Notes: generated from the letters alone by a model not told the origin. A DNA stretch of 64,000 nt from Verrucomicrobiaceae bacterium UBA1938 (GCA_002336895.1 DDFC01000043.1:1-64000); one strand, 5' to 3'. Shown: positions 43,021 to 54,959, numbered from the stretch's first letter. Translations and numbers: made by a program.

Positions 43021-43238
43021 GGTCATGGATGGTGAGTTTGTGAGTAATCGTTTCTGGCTTCTTCCCGGTCTGCCGCAGCGTCCCGTTCAATGACACGACA
43101 AACAAACCTGCCCGCCGAGGACAGGGGACGACAAGATTTCTGAAAAGAATTTTCCTGAGGAAGCAATGCATGTGCTGCGAACGTACAGGCATGTTGCTTG
43201 GGTTTCTGGTCCCGAGCGCCATCCTTCTGACCTGCGTG

Positions 43239-44618
43239 ATGAAATCCCGAACCACCTCACCTCTTGCTTCAGCTGCTGCCTGCCTCGTGTTTCTCTCAGC
43301 ATGCCTTTTCCTGGTGCCCGGCGCCTTGGCAGCAGAGCTTCACGCCGGCTTTGCCCAGGTGGACATCACACCGCCCATCGGCGCCATCATCACGGGTCCG
43401 ATGGGGCCTCGTAGCACCAGCACGGACGATCCGCTGAAGGCGCGCGCCATGGTGGTGGCCAGCGGCGGCAAAAAGCTCGTTATCGTGGGCGTGGATCTGG
43501 TGAAGATCCGCCGCGATCTCTCAGACAAAGCCATCGAACTGGTGATGCAGCAGACGGACATCACGCGCGATGGCATTCTCATCTGCCCCAGCCACAACCA
43601 CAGCGGGCCGCTCATCCCGGCGGATGGCGACAACGCCAAGGCCAACAAGGAGTACATCGACACCCTGCCCAGGCTCATCTCCGACAGCATCGTGCTGGCC
43701 AGCAAAGCCCTGCAGCCCGTGCGCATGTCCGTCGGACGCTCCATCGTGCTCGAAGGCCACATCAACCGTCGGCTTGTTTCCAAGTCCGACGGGCTCGTGC
43801 TGAACACGTGGCTCAAAAAGGTGAACGATCTCAAGGAAGTGCCGCAGGTGCTGGGCACCGAGAGCGTCATCGACCCCGAGCTGTGGCTGGTGCGTTTTGA
43901 TTCGCCGGAGGGAAAAATGCTCGGCACGCTGATGAACTTCACCTGCCACCCCTGCCTGCATGACCGCATCAAGACGCACACCTGGTCGGCGGATTATCCC
44001 GGCGTGATCGCGGACACGCTCGCCAAAGAATTTGGCCCCCAGGCCGTCGGCGTTTTCATGCAGGGCGCCTCCGGCAACATCCAACCGCCCGTGTGCTGGG
44101 CTCCCGACTGGAAGGAACGTGCTGCAGTGTTTGCCAACGCCGCCGTGGAAGCAGCCAAGACCGCCGTGCCCGTAGAGAATCCGGTGGTCGATTTCATACG
44201 GCGCGATGTCGATGTCCCGCGCTGCAATGCAGAAACGCAGCGTCCGCAGGCCATCTCACGCCTGGGCTGGCGGCCGGAGTCGTTTGAGGGCGCAAAGAAG
44301 ACCGCCGCCTCCATGCCGCGCCTGCTGAATGTGCCCGTGAGCGCCGCACGCATCGGCCCCTTTGCCATCGCCACCAATGCAGGCGAGCTCTTTGTGGAGT
44401 GGGGCATCTCGGTGAAGAAGCGCTCCCCCTTCCCGCACACCGTCCTCAGTGAGCTGACCAACCACTGGGTGGGCTACGAGCCCACGGAGCTGGCCTTCAA
44501 ACACGAAGGCTACGAGACCCTGGCCGGAGTCAATTTCGTCTCGCTGGAGGGCATCCAGTCCTTGGTGGATACCGCCGTGGAGATGCTGAATGAACTGTGG
44601 AAAAAAGACGCGAAATGA
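43239..44618 (+). CDS. Neutral/alkaline ceramidase-like secreted protein 1
   Basis: 459 residues from MKSRTTSPLASAAACLVFLS with a signal peptide ending near GALA. Keeps the ceramidase frame: VDITPPIG, metal-site CPSHNHSGP and CHPCLHD. At the nucleophile position (GDVSPN in true ceramidases) it reads SGNIQPP, so the catalytic Ser is absent. Hydrolysis of another amide or ester is possible. Coupled to the second paralog. Confidence 0.78.
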   Translation: MKSRTTSPLASAAACLVFLSACLFLVPGALAAELHAGFAQVDITPPIGAIITGPMGPRSTSTDDPLKARAMVVASGGKKLVIVGVDLVKIRRDLSDKAIELVMQQTDITRDGILICPSHNHSGPLIPADGDNAKANKEYIDTLPRLISDSIVLASKALQPVRMSVGRSIVLEGHINRRLVSKSDGLVLNTWLKKVNDLKEVPQVLGTESVIDPELWLVRFDSPEGKMLGTLMNFTCHPCLHDRIKTHTWSADYPGVIADTLAKEFGPQAVGVFMQGASGNIQPPVCWAPDWKERAAVFANAAVEAAKTAVPVENPVVDFIRRDVDVPRCNAETQRPQAISRLGWRPESFEGAKKTAASMPRLLNVPVSAARIGPFAIATNAGELFVEWGISVKKRSPFPHTVLSELTNHWVGYEPTELAFKHEGYETLAGVNFVSLEGIQSLVDTAVEMLNELWKKDAK

Positions 44619-45931
44619 ACAGCCAAACCATGAAACACTTTCTGCTGCTCAGTCTGGTACTGCTGTCTCTCACTGCTGCGCATGCAGCCTCTGAAATGCA
44701 GGCCGGCGTAGGCATGGTGGACATCACGCCTGTGGGCGAGGTCACACTCGCCGGTTCTCCTTCGCCCAAGAAAACCTCCGAGGTGAAAACGCGGCTCTAC
44801 GTCCGCGCACTCGTCCTTTCCTCCGGCGAAACCAAGGTGGCTGTCGTCACACTGGATACGCTCAAGTACCCCGTGGATCTCACGGTGAAGGCGCGCGCCA
44901 GCATCGAGCAGGCCACGGGCATTCCAGTCGCCAATGTCATCATCTGCTCCTCGCACACACACTCCGGTCCGCTGTGGCCCTACTACCCGGACAAGCTCGT
45001 CACACCCATCACCGAGGCGGTGAGCAAAGCCGCGCACGATCTCACGCCCTGCACGCTGGGCATGGCACGTGGTACCGCCGAGGGCGTGGCCGAGTGCCGC
45101 CGCGTCATCAAAGACGGAAATGCCTGGAACCGCTGGCAGCTCAAACCGGACGAGGCCGACAAATATCCCGCCGAAGGCCCTGCCGATCCCAGCTTTGACC
45201 TGCTCGCCCTGCGCAGCGCGGACGGGAAGTACAAAGCCATCCTCTACAACTTCGCCTGCCACGCCGCCAACAACCGTGCGCCGCTCATCTCCGCCGACTA
45301 TCCCGGCGATGTGGAGCTGCACGTGCAGAAGGCGCTCGGCTACGCCGTGCCCGCCCTCTTTCTCACCGGCGCCTGCGGCGATGTGAACCCCATCTACAGC
45401 GTGCGGCGCGATCTTTTTGAGCAGCGCCTCGGCGGCGAAATCCTCCACTGCCTGGAGCGGCTGGAGCCCGTAACGCAGCCCACGCTCGGCATCGAGACTC
45501 GCGAATTCCAGATGCCCGGCCGCGAGCACCCGGAATTCCGCGAAGCCGAGGTGGCGCGCAACTGGCCCGGCCAGCTGGAGCACTACCGCAAGGCCTACAC
45601 CAGCATGAAGGCGCGCGAGCAGCCTTCCTACCTCTACTTCATTACCGGCATCCGCATCGGTCCGGACTTCGCCATGGTGACGAATGCGAACGAGCTCTTC
45701 TGCAGCATCGCCATGAAAATCAAAGAGCAGTCTCCCTTCAAGCACACCATGACCGTGGAGCAGACCAATGGCGCGCACGGCTATGTGCCCAGCGCCAAGG
45801 GCTTTGAAGGTGGAAGCTACGAAACCTGGTTCGGCGAGCACTCCTACCTAACGACGAAGGCGGCGGACATCATCGAGAAGGAGTCGCTGGAGGTGCTGGG
45901 CAGGCTGCGTACGCAGGAGACGAAGCCGTGA
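44615..45931 (+). CDS. Neutral/alkaline ceramidase-like secreted protein 2
   Basis: 438 residues from MNSQTMKHFLLLSLVLLSLT with a signal peptide ending AHA. It has VDITPVGEV, CSSHTHSGP and ACGDVNPIY, where Asn replaces the nucleophilic Ser. Its start overlaps the stop of paralog 1 by ATGA. The two probably act together outside the cytoplasm on a shared substrate. Confidence 0.78.
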   Translation: MNSQTMKHFLLLSLVLLSLTAAHAASEMQAGVGMVDITPVGEVTLAGSPSPKKTSEVKTRLYVRALVLSSGETKVAVVTLDTLKYPVDLTVKARASIEQATGIPVANVIICSSHTHSGPLWPYYPDKLVTPITEAVSKAAHDLTPCTLGMARGTAEGVAECRRVIKDGNAWNRWQLKPDEADKYPAEGPADPSFDLLALRSADGKYKAILYNFACHAANNRAPLISADYPGDVELHVQKALGYAVPALFLTGACGDVNPIYSVRRDLFEQRLGGEILHCLERLEPVTQPTLGIETREFQMPGREHPEFREAEVARNWPGQLEHYRKAYTSMKAREQPSYLYFITGIRIGPDFAMVTNANELFCSIAMKIKEQSPFKHTMTVEQTNGAHGYVPSAKGFEGGSYETWFGEHSYLTTKAADIIEKESLEVLGRLRTQETKP

Positions 45932-46075
45932 CAAAGCCGCCGTGGTGGCGATTGATTGAGTTTGGCTGAGCTTCCCTTGCGCATCAGTGCACGTGGATTG
46001 GCAGAGTGGGCTCTACGCGCAACATGGCCCGGTGCAGCGTGGTAGGTTCGTGCGGAACCTCACTGAATCCGCACC

Positions 46076-47419
46076 ATGAAAATGCATCGTCTCTGCTCCG
46101 GCAATCATAGCAATCTCTTCACCTCCGCCCAGGGACGGCGCGATTTCCTGCAAGTCGGTGCCATGGCGGGGCTGGGGCTCACACTGCCGCAGATGCTCAA
46201 GCTGCAGGCGGCGGAGCAGACGCTGGCCATGCCGGCGGTGGAGACGTTCCGGCCCATAGCCACCTCCGTCATCCACATCTACCTGCCCGGCGGCATGGCG
46301 CAGCATGAGTCCTGGGACCCCAAGCCCTTTGCCTCCCCCGATTATCGCGGGCCGTTCAGCCCGGTGAAAGGCGTCACTGGCGAGTATGTGGGCGGGCAGT
46401 TTGTGAACATCGCCAAGATCTTGGACAAGATCACGCTCATCCGCTCCGTCACGCACGGGGAGGCGGCGCATGAGCGCGGTACGCACAACATGTTCACCGG
46501 CTACCGCCCCAGTCCGGCCATCAAGTTCCCCAGCTTCGGCTCCATCATCTCCCATGAGCAGGGCTCTCGGAACAACCTGCCTCCCTACGTGGCCGTGCCG
46601 GGAATGATCGCGCCAGACCAGGGCAGCGGCTACATGAGCAGCGCTTTTGGCCCCTTTGCGCTGGGCAGCGATCCTGCGGACAAAGGCTTCACCGTGCGCG
46701 ACCTCGCCTCGCCCAAGGACATCGATGCCAGGCGCTTTGAGCGCCGCCGCAGCCTGCTCTCCTCTGTGGACGAGCACTTCCGCACCACCGAGAAATCCGA
46801 CGGCCTCAGTGCCATGGACAACTTCTACCACGCCGCCTACAGTCTCATCAGCTCGCAGAAGGCACGGGAGGCTTTCAATCTCGATGCCGAGCCCGCCAAG
46901 CTGCGAGATGAATACGGCCGCAATGCCGCCGGTCAGCGTTTCCTGCTCTCCCGCCGCCTCGTGGAGGCCGGAGTGCGCATGGTGTCAGTGAACTTCGGCA
47001 GCTGGGACCACCACTCCAACATCAAGGGTGCGTTTGAAAGCCAGGCCCCGCAGTTTGACGTGGCCTTTGCCCGCCTCATCAAGGACCTCGATGAGCGTGG
47101 CATGCTGGACACCACGCTGGTACTGGTCAGCTCCGAGTTTGGCCGCACGCCGCGCATCAACAGCACGAACGGCCGCGACCATTATCCGCGTGTGTTCTCC
47201 GTGGCCATGGCCGGCGGCGGGGTGAAAAAAGGCTTTGTCTATGGCAAGTCCGACGCCCTCGGCGGCGAGCCCGATGAAAACCCCGTGGGCCCCGAGGACC
47301 TGGCCCGCACGATGTACCGCCTGCTCGGCATCAATGCCAGCAAGCGCATCGTGGTGGAAAACGTGCGTCCTGTGGACATCGTCAATGGCGGGCGGCTCAT
47401 CCAGGAAGTGATCGCGTAA
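46076..47419 (+). CDS. DUF1501 protein with Tat signal
   Basis: 447 residues. The twin-arginine signal GRRDFLQVGAMAGLGL lies at about 20-36. DUF1501 features: IHIYLPGGMAQHESWDPKPF, VTHGEAAHERGTHNMFTGYR, and the C-terminal SSEFGRTPRIN. The fold is related to alkaline phosphatase/sulfatase. Abundant in Planctomycetes and Verrucomicrobia. Exported; substrate unknown. Confidence 0.88.
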   Translation: MKMHRLCSGNHSNLFTSAQGRRDFLQVGAMAGLGLTLPQMLKLQAAEQTLAMPAVETFRPIATSVIHIYLPGGMAQHESWDPKPFASPDYRGPFSPVKGVTGEYVGGQFVNIAKILDKITLIRSVTHGEAAHERGTHNMFTGYRPSPAIKFPSFGSIISHEQGSRNNLPPYVAVPGMIAPDQGSGYMSSAFGPFALGSDPADKGFTVRDLASPKDIDARRFERRRSLLSSVDEHFRTTEKSDGLSAMDNFYHAAYSLISSQKAREAFNLDAEPAKLRDEYGRNAAGQRFLLSRRLVEAGVRMVSVNFGSWDHHSNIKGAFESQAPQFDVAFARLIKDLDERGMLDTTLVLVSSEFGRTPRINSTNGRDHYPRVFSVAMAGGGVKKGFVYGKSDALGGEPDENPVGPEDLARTMYRLLGINASKRIVVENVRPVDIVNGGRLIQEVIA

Positions 47420-47564
47420 GGCGGCCACGCCTGACTGCAGGGTTCAAGGTGCATCGCCAGCGTGGTGCGCAGGGCCATGCATTGAAAAATGCGGAATCCG
47501 CAATCCTGTGCTTTTCACCGCTGCAAAAGTGCGCATTCTCCGTGTGGCTCGGATTTGAACCTAC

Positions 47565-48143
47565 ATGGAAGCTGTCAACATTCAGTTCGCCCCCGCGACG
47601 GGCACCGAGGAAGAATGGAATGAGGCGTATGCACGCCTCGCCGATTACTTCCGCTCCTACCAGCTGCACAACCGCATCCGCCGTACCCAGCTCATTCTGG
47701 AGACGCTGCGCAATGCGGCCAAGGCCCATGCCCAGGATCCATCCCGCACGCCTACCGCGCACTCCATCGAGCAGGCGCGGCTCATGCTGCGGGAGTGGCT
47801 GGGCTCCATCTACAGTGATCTGAATCTGAGCGAGGCCCAGCTGGAGGCCACCGGCCGCCTCGGCTTTCATCTGGCTGGCGGGCCCTCGCGCTGGCCGCAG
47901 TTTTTCTTGGATGAAAAGAACATGCCGGATGACATGGCTGAAGCCATGCGCTCCGCCATCCGCACCTCCGGTCCCGGCATGCAGGTGAGCAAGATGACCC
48001 CGCGCGACATCGACCTGGGCATGTTTACCGATGTGGCGGACGACACCTTTGACCGCCTCGGCCGTCATCCCATCCTGCGCTACTCCGCCCTCATCATCAT
48101 CGTGGGCAGCGTGCTGGGCTATCTTTACTCCCTCTTCGGATGA
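47565..48143 (+). CDS. Membrane-anchored partner protein of MdoH-like enzyme
   Basis: 192 residues, helical soluble part and one C-terminal membrane helix (ILRYSALIIIVGSVLGYLYS). Overlaps the glucosyltransferase start by ATGA, hence probably a partner. No MdoG/D-type protein is in the window. Family not recognised. Confidence 0.65.
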   Translation: MEAVNIQFAPATGTEEEWNEAYARLADYFRSYQLHNRIRRTQLILETLRNAAKAHAQDPSRTPTAHSIEQARLMLREWLGSIYSDLNLSEAQLEATGRLGFHLAGGPSRWPQFFLDEKNMPDDMAEAMRSAIRTSGPGMQVSKMTPRDIDLGMFTDVADDTFDRLGRHPILRYSALIIIVGSVLGYLYSLFG

Positions 48144-50302
48144 GCGCAGCACCCATCGGCAGCCAGACGGCCAACATCGCCATGACAGCGGGCATGCCGC
48201 CCAAGCATGTCTCCCGCACGCGGCGCGCCACCTTCTTCTCCCTCGTGGGCCTGGGCACCATCGTGGGTGCGTGGCTCTCCTACATCTTCCTTTCGGAAAA
48301 CGGCATGCGCATCTCCGAATGGGCGCTGCTGTTTGTCTTCATCCCGCTGTACTACCAGCTCAATGTCGGCTTCTGGACCGCGCTCTTCGGCGTGTGGCTG
48401 ATGAACCGGCCCAAGCCGGACCCGCTCAATCTCTGGCTCTCTCTGAGCGCAGACGACTACGAGCAGCCCATCACCGCCAGCACGGCCATCATCATGCCCG
48501 TGTTCAACGAAGACGTGACGCGCGTGTATGAGGGCCTGCGCTCCATCTACCTCTCCCTGGAGGCCACCGGACAGTCGGCCAATTTCGACTTCTTCATCCT
48601 CAGCGACTCCGACAAAGCCAGCCAGTGGATCGAGGAGGAGACCGCCTGGCTGGAACTCTGCCGCCAGCTCAAGGCCTTTGGCCGCATCTTCTACCGCCGC
48701 CGCCGCAAGCAGATCAACCGCAAGAGCGGCAACGTCTCCGACTTCTGCCGCCGCTGGGGCAAACGCTACCGCTACATGGTGGTGCTGGATGCGGACAGCC
48801 TCATGTCCGGCGCGCTGCTCACCAGCATGGTGCGCATCATGGAGAAAAATCCCGGCATCGGCATCGTGCAGACTTTCCCGAAGCAGATCGCCGCCGACAC
48901 GCTGCTGGGCCGTGTGATGCAGTTTGCCCAGGCGCTCTACGGCCCGCCCTTCATGGCCGGGCTGGACTACTGGCAGTGCGGCGAGGCCAACTTCTGGGGC
49001 CACAACGCCATCCTGCGTCTGGCCCCCTTCATCGAGCACTGCGCTCTGCCGCCCCTGCCGGAAAATGCCCCCTTCGGCGGTCACATTCTCAGCCACGACT
49101 TTGTGGAGGCCGCGCTCATGCGCAAGGCGGGCTACGCCGTGCGCCTGCTGCCCACCACCCGCGGCAGCTACGAGGAGGGCCCGCCCACGCTGGTGGACAT
49201 GCTCAAGCGCGACCGCCGCTGGTGCCAGGGGAACATCCAGCACTTCTGGCTGCTCTTTGCCAAAGGCTGGCACCCCATGAGCCGCATCAATTTCCTGCAC
49301 GGCATCCTCAGCTACGTGAGCTCGCTGCTGTGGTTCCTCTTCCTGGTGCTGGCCACCCTGCTGGCCGCCACGCCCACGCCGCACGTGCAGCCGCAGGCCA
49401 TCCTGGCGGAGCACATCCTGCTCGGCGTCACCGCCATGCTCATCTTCCTGCCAAAGACGGTCATCCTGCTGGATGAGGTGATTACCGGCCGCATGTTCAA
49501 GCCGCTGCGTCTGCGTTTCCTCACCGCCTTCAGCAGCCTGCTGGACACCGTGGTCTTCACGCTCATGGCGCCCGTGCTCATGGTCTTCCACGCGCGCTTT
49601 GTGGTGTACACCGTCATCGGCAAGAGCGTCAGCTGGGTCACGCAGCGCCGCAAGATCGACGGCGGCGTGAACTGGAGCGAGATCATCTTCACCTTCCTCA
49701 GTGTCACGCTGCTCGGCTTCGCCTGGGCGGTGCTGGGCTGGTATGTCTCCACCAAGTTCCTCATCTGGATCAGCCCCATTCTTTTCTCCCTGGCCGTTTC
49801 CATTCTCATGGCCGCCATGGTCTCCAGTGCGCGCAGCGGACGGCGTCTGGGCCTCTTCCTCACACCCGAGGAGCACGAGCCGCCCACCGTGCTCAAGACG
49901 ATGCAGCAGAATCTGGAGGAAATTAAGGACCGCATCCCGCTTTCCCCCGAGCTGGAGCGCCACTACGGCCTCATGCAGGTCTGCCTGGACCCCTATGTGA
50001 ATGGCCTCCACGTCAGCCTGCTGCGCCGTCGCCGCACCATCGGCGTGTCAGACACCTATCTCAAGGAGATCAGCCACCGCCTCATCACCCAGGGGCCGCA
50101 GACGCTCAACGCGCAGGAGCTCAAGGCGCTGATGCACGACACCGACACCGTCACCAATCTGCACTACCGCATCTGGAGCGCCGCCGACCACGAGCTCGCG
50201 CCATTCTGGGCCACCGCCATCCGCCAGTACAACCTCGCCTCCACCAGTCCCTTCGCCCACACCCTGGCCAAGCAGGAGCTGGAGCTGGTCGTTCAGGCGT
50301 AA
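48140..50302 (+). CDS. MdoH/OpgH-like membrane glucosyltransferase
   Basis: 720 residues. N-terminal membrane helices, then a GT2 domain: AIIMPVFNED, ILSDSDK, VVLDADSLM, SHDFVEA, and RDRRWCQGN (QxxRW position), followed by several membrane helices. OpgH makes beta-glucan chains for osmoregulated periplasmic glucans. A C-terminal cytosolic extension is present, as in OpgH. Confidence 0.87.
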   Translation: MSAAPIGSQTANIAMTAGMPPKHVSRTRRATFFSLVGLGTIVGAWLSYIFLSENGMRISEWALLFVFIPLYYQLNVGFWTALFGVWLMNRPKPDPLNLWLSLSADDYEQPITASTAIIMPVFNEDVTRVYEGLRSIYLSLEATGQSANFDFFILSDSDKASQWIEEETAWLELCRQLKAFGRIFYRRRRKQINRKSGNVSDFCRRWGKRYRYMVVLDADSLMSGALLTSMVRIMEKNPGIGIVQTFPKQIAADTLLGRVMQFAQALYGPPFMAGLDYWQCGEANFWGHNAILRLAPFIEHCALPPLPENAPFGGHILSHDFVEAALMRKAGYAVRLLPTTRGSYEEGPPTLVDMLKRDRRWCQGNIQHFWLLFAKGWHPMSRINFLHGILSYVSSLLWFLFLVLATLLAATPTPHVQPQAILAEHILLGVTAMLIFLPKTVILLDEVITGRMFKPLRLRFLTAFSSLLDTVVFTLMAPVLMVFHARFVVYTVIGKSVSWVTQRRKIDGGVNWSEIIFTFLSVTLLGFAWAVLGWYVSTKFLIWISPILFSLAVSILMAAMVSSARSGRRLGLFLTPEEHEPPTVLKTMQQNLEEIKDRIPLSPELERHYGLMQVCLDPYVNGLHVSLLRRRRTIGVSDTYLKEISHRLITQGPQTLNAQELKALMHDTDTVTNLHYRIWSAADHELAPFWATAIRQYNLASTSPFAHTLAKQELELVVQA

Positions 50303-50392
50303 GAAGCGGCCGCCCTGTGTCTCCAGGCGTCGTGCGCGCAAAATTTCGCATGCATGCGACCATGACCTGTGGCATGAGAGCAGCGTTATTCT

Positions 50393-50911
50393 ATGAGCTA
50401 CATAATGGTTGATGTGGAGTCGGACGGTCCGATTCCGGGAGATTACTCGATGATTTGTTTTGGTGCCGTGGTGGTGGAGCCGGGGCTGACCCGCACGTTT
50501 TACGGGCAGCTGCGTCCTATTTCAGAGCGCTTCATTCCGGAGGCGCTGGCCGTCAGCGGATTCACGCGGGAGCAGACCCTGCAGTTTCCGGAGCCTGCCG
50601 AGGTCATGCGCAGCTTTGCCGAATGGCTGCACGGCATCTCGCGCGACAAGCCCATGTTCATCGCTGACAACAACGGGTTCGACTGGGGATTCATCAACTG
50701 GTACTTCCACCACTTCACCAGGGCCAATCCCTTCGGCTTCTCCTCCACCAATCTCGGCAGCCTCTACAAAGGCATGGTGAAGGACGTCTTCCAGACCTTC
50801 AAGCACCTCCGCCGCACCAAGCATACGCACCACCCGGTGGACGACGCGATCGGCAACGCGGAGGCGCTGCTGACCATGAAGGATGAGCTGGGGCTGAAGA
50901 TCAGGTGGTGA
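50393..50911 (+). CDS. DEDD-type 3'-5' exonuclease
   Basis: 172 residues. ExoI VDVESDGP near residue 7, a Phe-Asp pair with FIADNNGFDW in the middle (ExoII), and HHPVDDAIGNAEAL near the C-terminus (ExoIII with H...D). DnaQ-like ribonuclease or DNase; cytosolic. Stands alone. Confidence 0.82.
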   Translation: MSYIMVDVESDGPIPGDYSMICFGAVVVEPGLTRTFYGQLRPISERFIPEALAVSGFTREQTLQFPEPAEVMRSFAEWLHGISRDKPMFIADNNGFDWGFINWYFHHFTRANPFGFSSTNLGSLYKGMVKDVFQTFKHLRRTKHTHHPVDDAIGNAEALLTMKDELGLKIRW

Positions 50912-50950
50912 ATTATGCGAAAACGGATCGGACTACAGCGGTCCCAATGT

Positions 50951-51058
50951 TAAAGCGCGTAGCGCTGACATAACCGTAGCCGTGGGTGCCAACCCACGGT
51001 CTGCGCGGAACCCATCGTTGCCTATCCGGTGGAACCGCGTAGCGGTGATACAAACCCT
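50951..51058 (+). repeat. REP-like repeats left of RAYT
   Basis: Contains GCCGTGGGTGCCAACCCACG hairpin sequence (50979-50999) and GGAACCGCGTAGCGGTGATA (51031-51050). Both recur inverted at 51564-51670 on the other side of the transposase gene. The hairpins are REP/BIME-like. Confidence 0.75.
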
Positions 51059-51080
51059 CGCGCATTTCCAGCGCCCCGCC

Positions 51081-51530
51081 ATGGCCAACACCTACACGCA
51101 GATCCTGTACCACATCGTGTTCTCCACCAAGGATCGCGCCACGGTCCTGCGGGAATCCAGGCGGGAGGAATTTTTCCGTTACGTCTGGGGCATTCATCAG
51201 CAGCTGCACTGCCACCTCTACCGCGTCAACGCCATGGACGATCATGTGCATATACTGATGAGCCTGCATCCCTCCCTGGCGCTGGCGGACTACATGCGTG
51301 AACTGAAGACGGGGACCAGCCGGTGGATCAGCCTGGAGGGCGTCTTCGAAGGATTCGACGGATGGCAGGACGGCTACGGTGCATTCACGGTTTCAGCCCG
51401 TGAGCAAGACGCCGTGATCCGCTACATCAAAGATCAGCAGGAGCATCATCAGAACACAGATTATCTGGACGAATACCGGCGCATGCTGGGCGAGGCGCGG
51501 ATCAAATACGATGAACGATACCTCACGTGA
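51081..51530 (+). CDS. REP-associated tyrosine transposase (RAYT, IS200-like Y1)
   Basis: 149 residues. HUH motif in AMDDHVHILMSL, and the tyrosine motif VIRYIKDQQEHHQ near the C-terminus. Flanked by inverted REP-like repeats, the mark of domesticated RAYTs that spread REP sequences. Single-copy chromosomal gene by appearance. Confidence 0.88.
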   Translation: MANTYTQILYHIVFSTKDRATVLRESRREEFFRYVWGIHQQLHCHLYRVNAMDDHVHILMSLHPSLALADYMRELKTGTSRWISLEGVFEGFDGWQDGYGAFTVSAREQDAVIRYIKDQQEHHQNTDYLDEYRRMLGEARIKYDERYLT

Positions 51531-51563
51531 GGCGTTGGCTGGCTGGTAATGTTGGATGTGGCG

Positions 51564-51670
51564 GAGGTTTGTGTCACCGCTACGCGGTTCCCCGGCCTGG
51601 GGATGGTATGGGCAACGCGGTTCCGTGGGTTGGCACCCACGGCTACGGTTGTGCCAGCGCTACGCGCTTA
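51564..51670 (-). repeat. REP-like repeats right of RAYT
   Basis: Inverted counterpart of 50951-51058: GAGGTTTGTGTCACCGCTAC (51564-51583) and the hairpin CCGTGGGTTGGCACCCACGG (51623-51642), then CCAGCGCTACGCGCTTA. Perfect 8-bp stem in the hairpin. Confidence 0.75.
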
Positions 51671-51710
51671 TGGGCTTGGCTGGAGTGAAGGCGCATCGTA
51701 ACGTCCTCTC

Positions 51711-52598
51711 ATGATGAAAAATCTACTGCTCATTGTGGGGATCATGCTGCCGGTTGTGTCGCAAGGGCTGGTGCTGGTCAATGATGACGATATGGCGAGC
51801 GCGTTCGGGGAAAGGCTCTATTCCGAAACGAAAGACCGAATTGAGGTGCCGGATGAGGACGCCAGGACAGCCCCGCGATATCGAATGGGCAAGGACCCCA
51901 TCCCGGTTTCGATGGCGGACGTCGTTCGTCTGGCGGATGAGTATTTTCATAAAACGCTCAAAACGCCCTTCTCGGAAGAGGCTGGATTTGTCGATGTGAA
52001 ACTAAGCTGGACTGGGTCACTGGCGGATCCGCTGTGGTGGTATCATGTGCGTTTCAAGCCACACAAGGAGTCCAAACGGGGCGATTCTAACAGGTGGGAT
52101 TACCAGCTGGCCATTCTGATGAACGGCAAGGTATATCCATCCGTTGATGCCAGCAAAAAGCTCGTGGACTCCAAGAACGCTTCGAAGGAATCGGGAATCC
52201 CAGCGCTCCAAAACGGCGGGCGTGGTGAACTGCACATCCTTGAAAAGGAGATAAACCGTCTCTCACATCTGCCCAATTTGAAGTCGGATCAAAAGGCGGG
52301 AGTCTATGTCGGAGCCGAAGGCGAAGCCGCCTATATTTTTTATCCCGATGGACGTCTGTTTTTCCTGCGGACGATTTCAGACGGTCTCTACAAGATCGAC
52401 AAGGAGGGCAAGGTTTACACCACCTATGTCTTTGGGGACAATAAGGAGAAAACCTCAGAGGACCGTTACAGAGGCGTGATCATCGACGGCAAATTTGTTG
52501 AAGACCAGGGCGACTACCAAAATGTATATCACATGAAGGAAGTGATCAAAAAAGGCGAGGGGAACTCCCCCTCGCCTGATGCAAAAAAGCAGAAGTAA
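51711..52598 (+). CDS. Secreted protein of unknown function
   Basis: 295 residues with signal MMKNLLLIVGIMLPVVSQG. Beta-rich and charged. The C-terminal EVIKKGEGNSPSPDAKKQK is encoded across the terminator hairpin of the convergent icd gene. No domain recognised. Confidence 0.65.
   Translation: MMKNLLLIVGIMLPVVSQGLVLVNDDDMASAFGERLYSETKDRIEVPDEDARTAPRYRMGKDPIPVSMADVVRLADEYFHKTLKTPFSEEAGFVDVKLSWTGSLADPLWWYHVRFKPHKESKRGDSNRWDYQLAILMNGKVYPSVDASKKLVDSKNASKESGIPALQNGGRGELHILEKEINRLSHLPNLKSDQKAGVYVGAEGEAAYIFYPDGRLFFLRTISDGLYKIDKEGKVYTTYVFGDNKEKTSEDRYRGVIIDGKFVEDQGDYQNVYHMKEVIKKGEGNSPSPDAKKQK
52548..52576 (-). terminator. Rho-independent terminator of icd, inside convergent gene
   Basis: The 9-bp stem GGCGAGGGG / CCCCTCGCC encloses 5 bases (52554-52576). 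On the minus strand it is followed by TTTTTT (52553-52548). It ends the isocitrate dehydrogenase transcript and lies within the last codons of the plus-strand gene. Confidence 0.82.
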
Positions 52599-52608
52599 CT
52601 CGGATCTT

Positions 52609-54828
<2,220 letters not shown>

Positions 54829-54959
54829 GATTTGGAGGGGGGAGAATGAAGAGCGGAAGAGCTAAACGCGACCACGCGGCTGCGCAATGCCCAAGGTGCC
54901 GCAGCTTCTGCGCCGCACCGGGCATGGGATGTGCGCGAGTGCGCAGAAAGGCAGCCGTG

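Noticed and set aside
47463..47564. Terminator or small RNA gene upstream of the MdoH partner gene
   Set aside because: Only a short TGCGGA/TCCGCA hairpin is present, with no T-run or conserved RNA pattern.
48125..50011. 628-codon antisense frame opposite the MdoH-like gene
   Set aside because: His/Glu/Gly-rich shadow product; the plus-strand gene has all family motifs.
50951..51670. CRISPR-like array in the repeated sequence around the RAYT
   Set aside because: The repeats are inverted hairpins at the two sides of a transposase gene, without regular spacers or cas genes.
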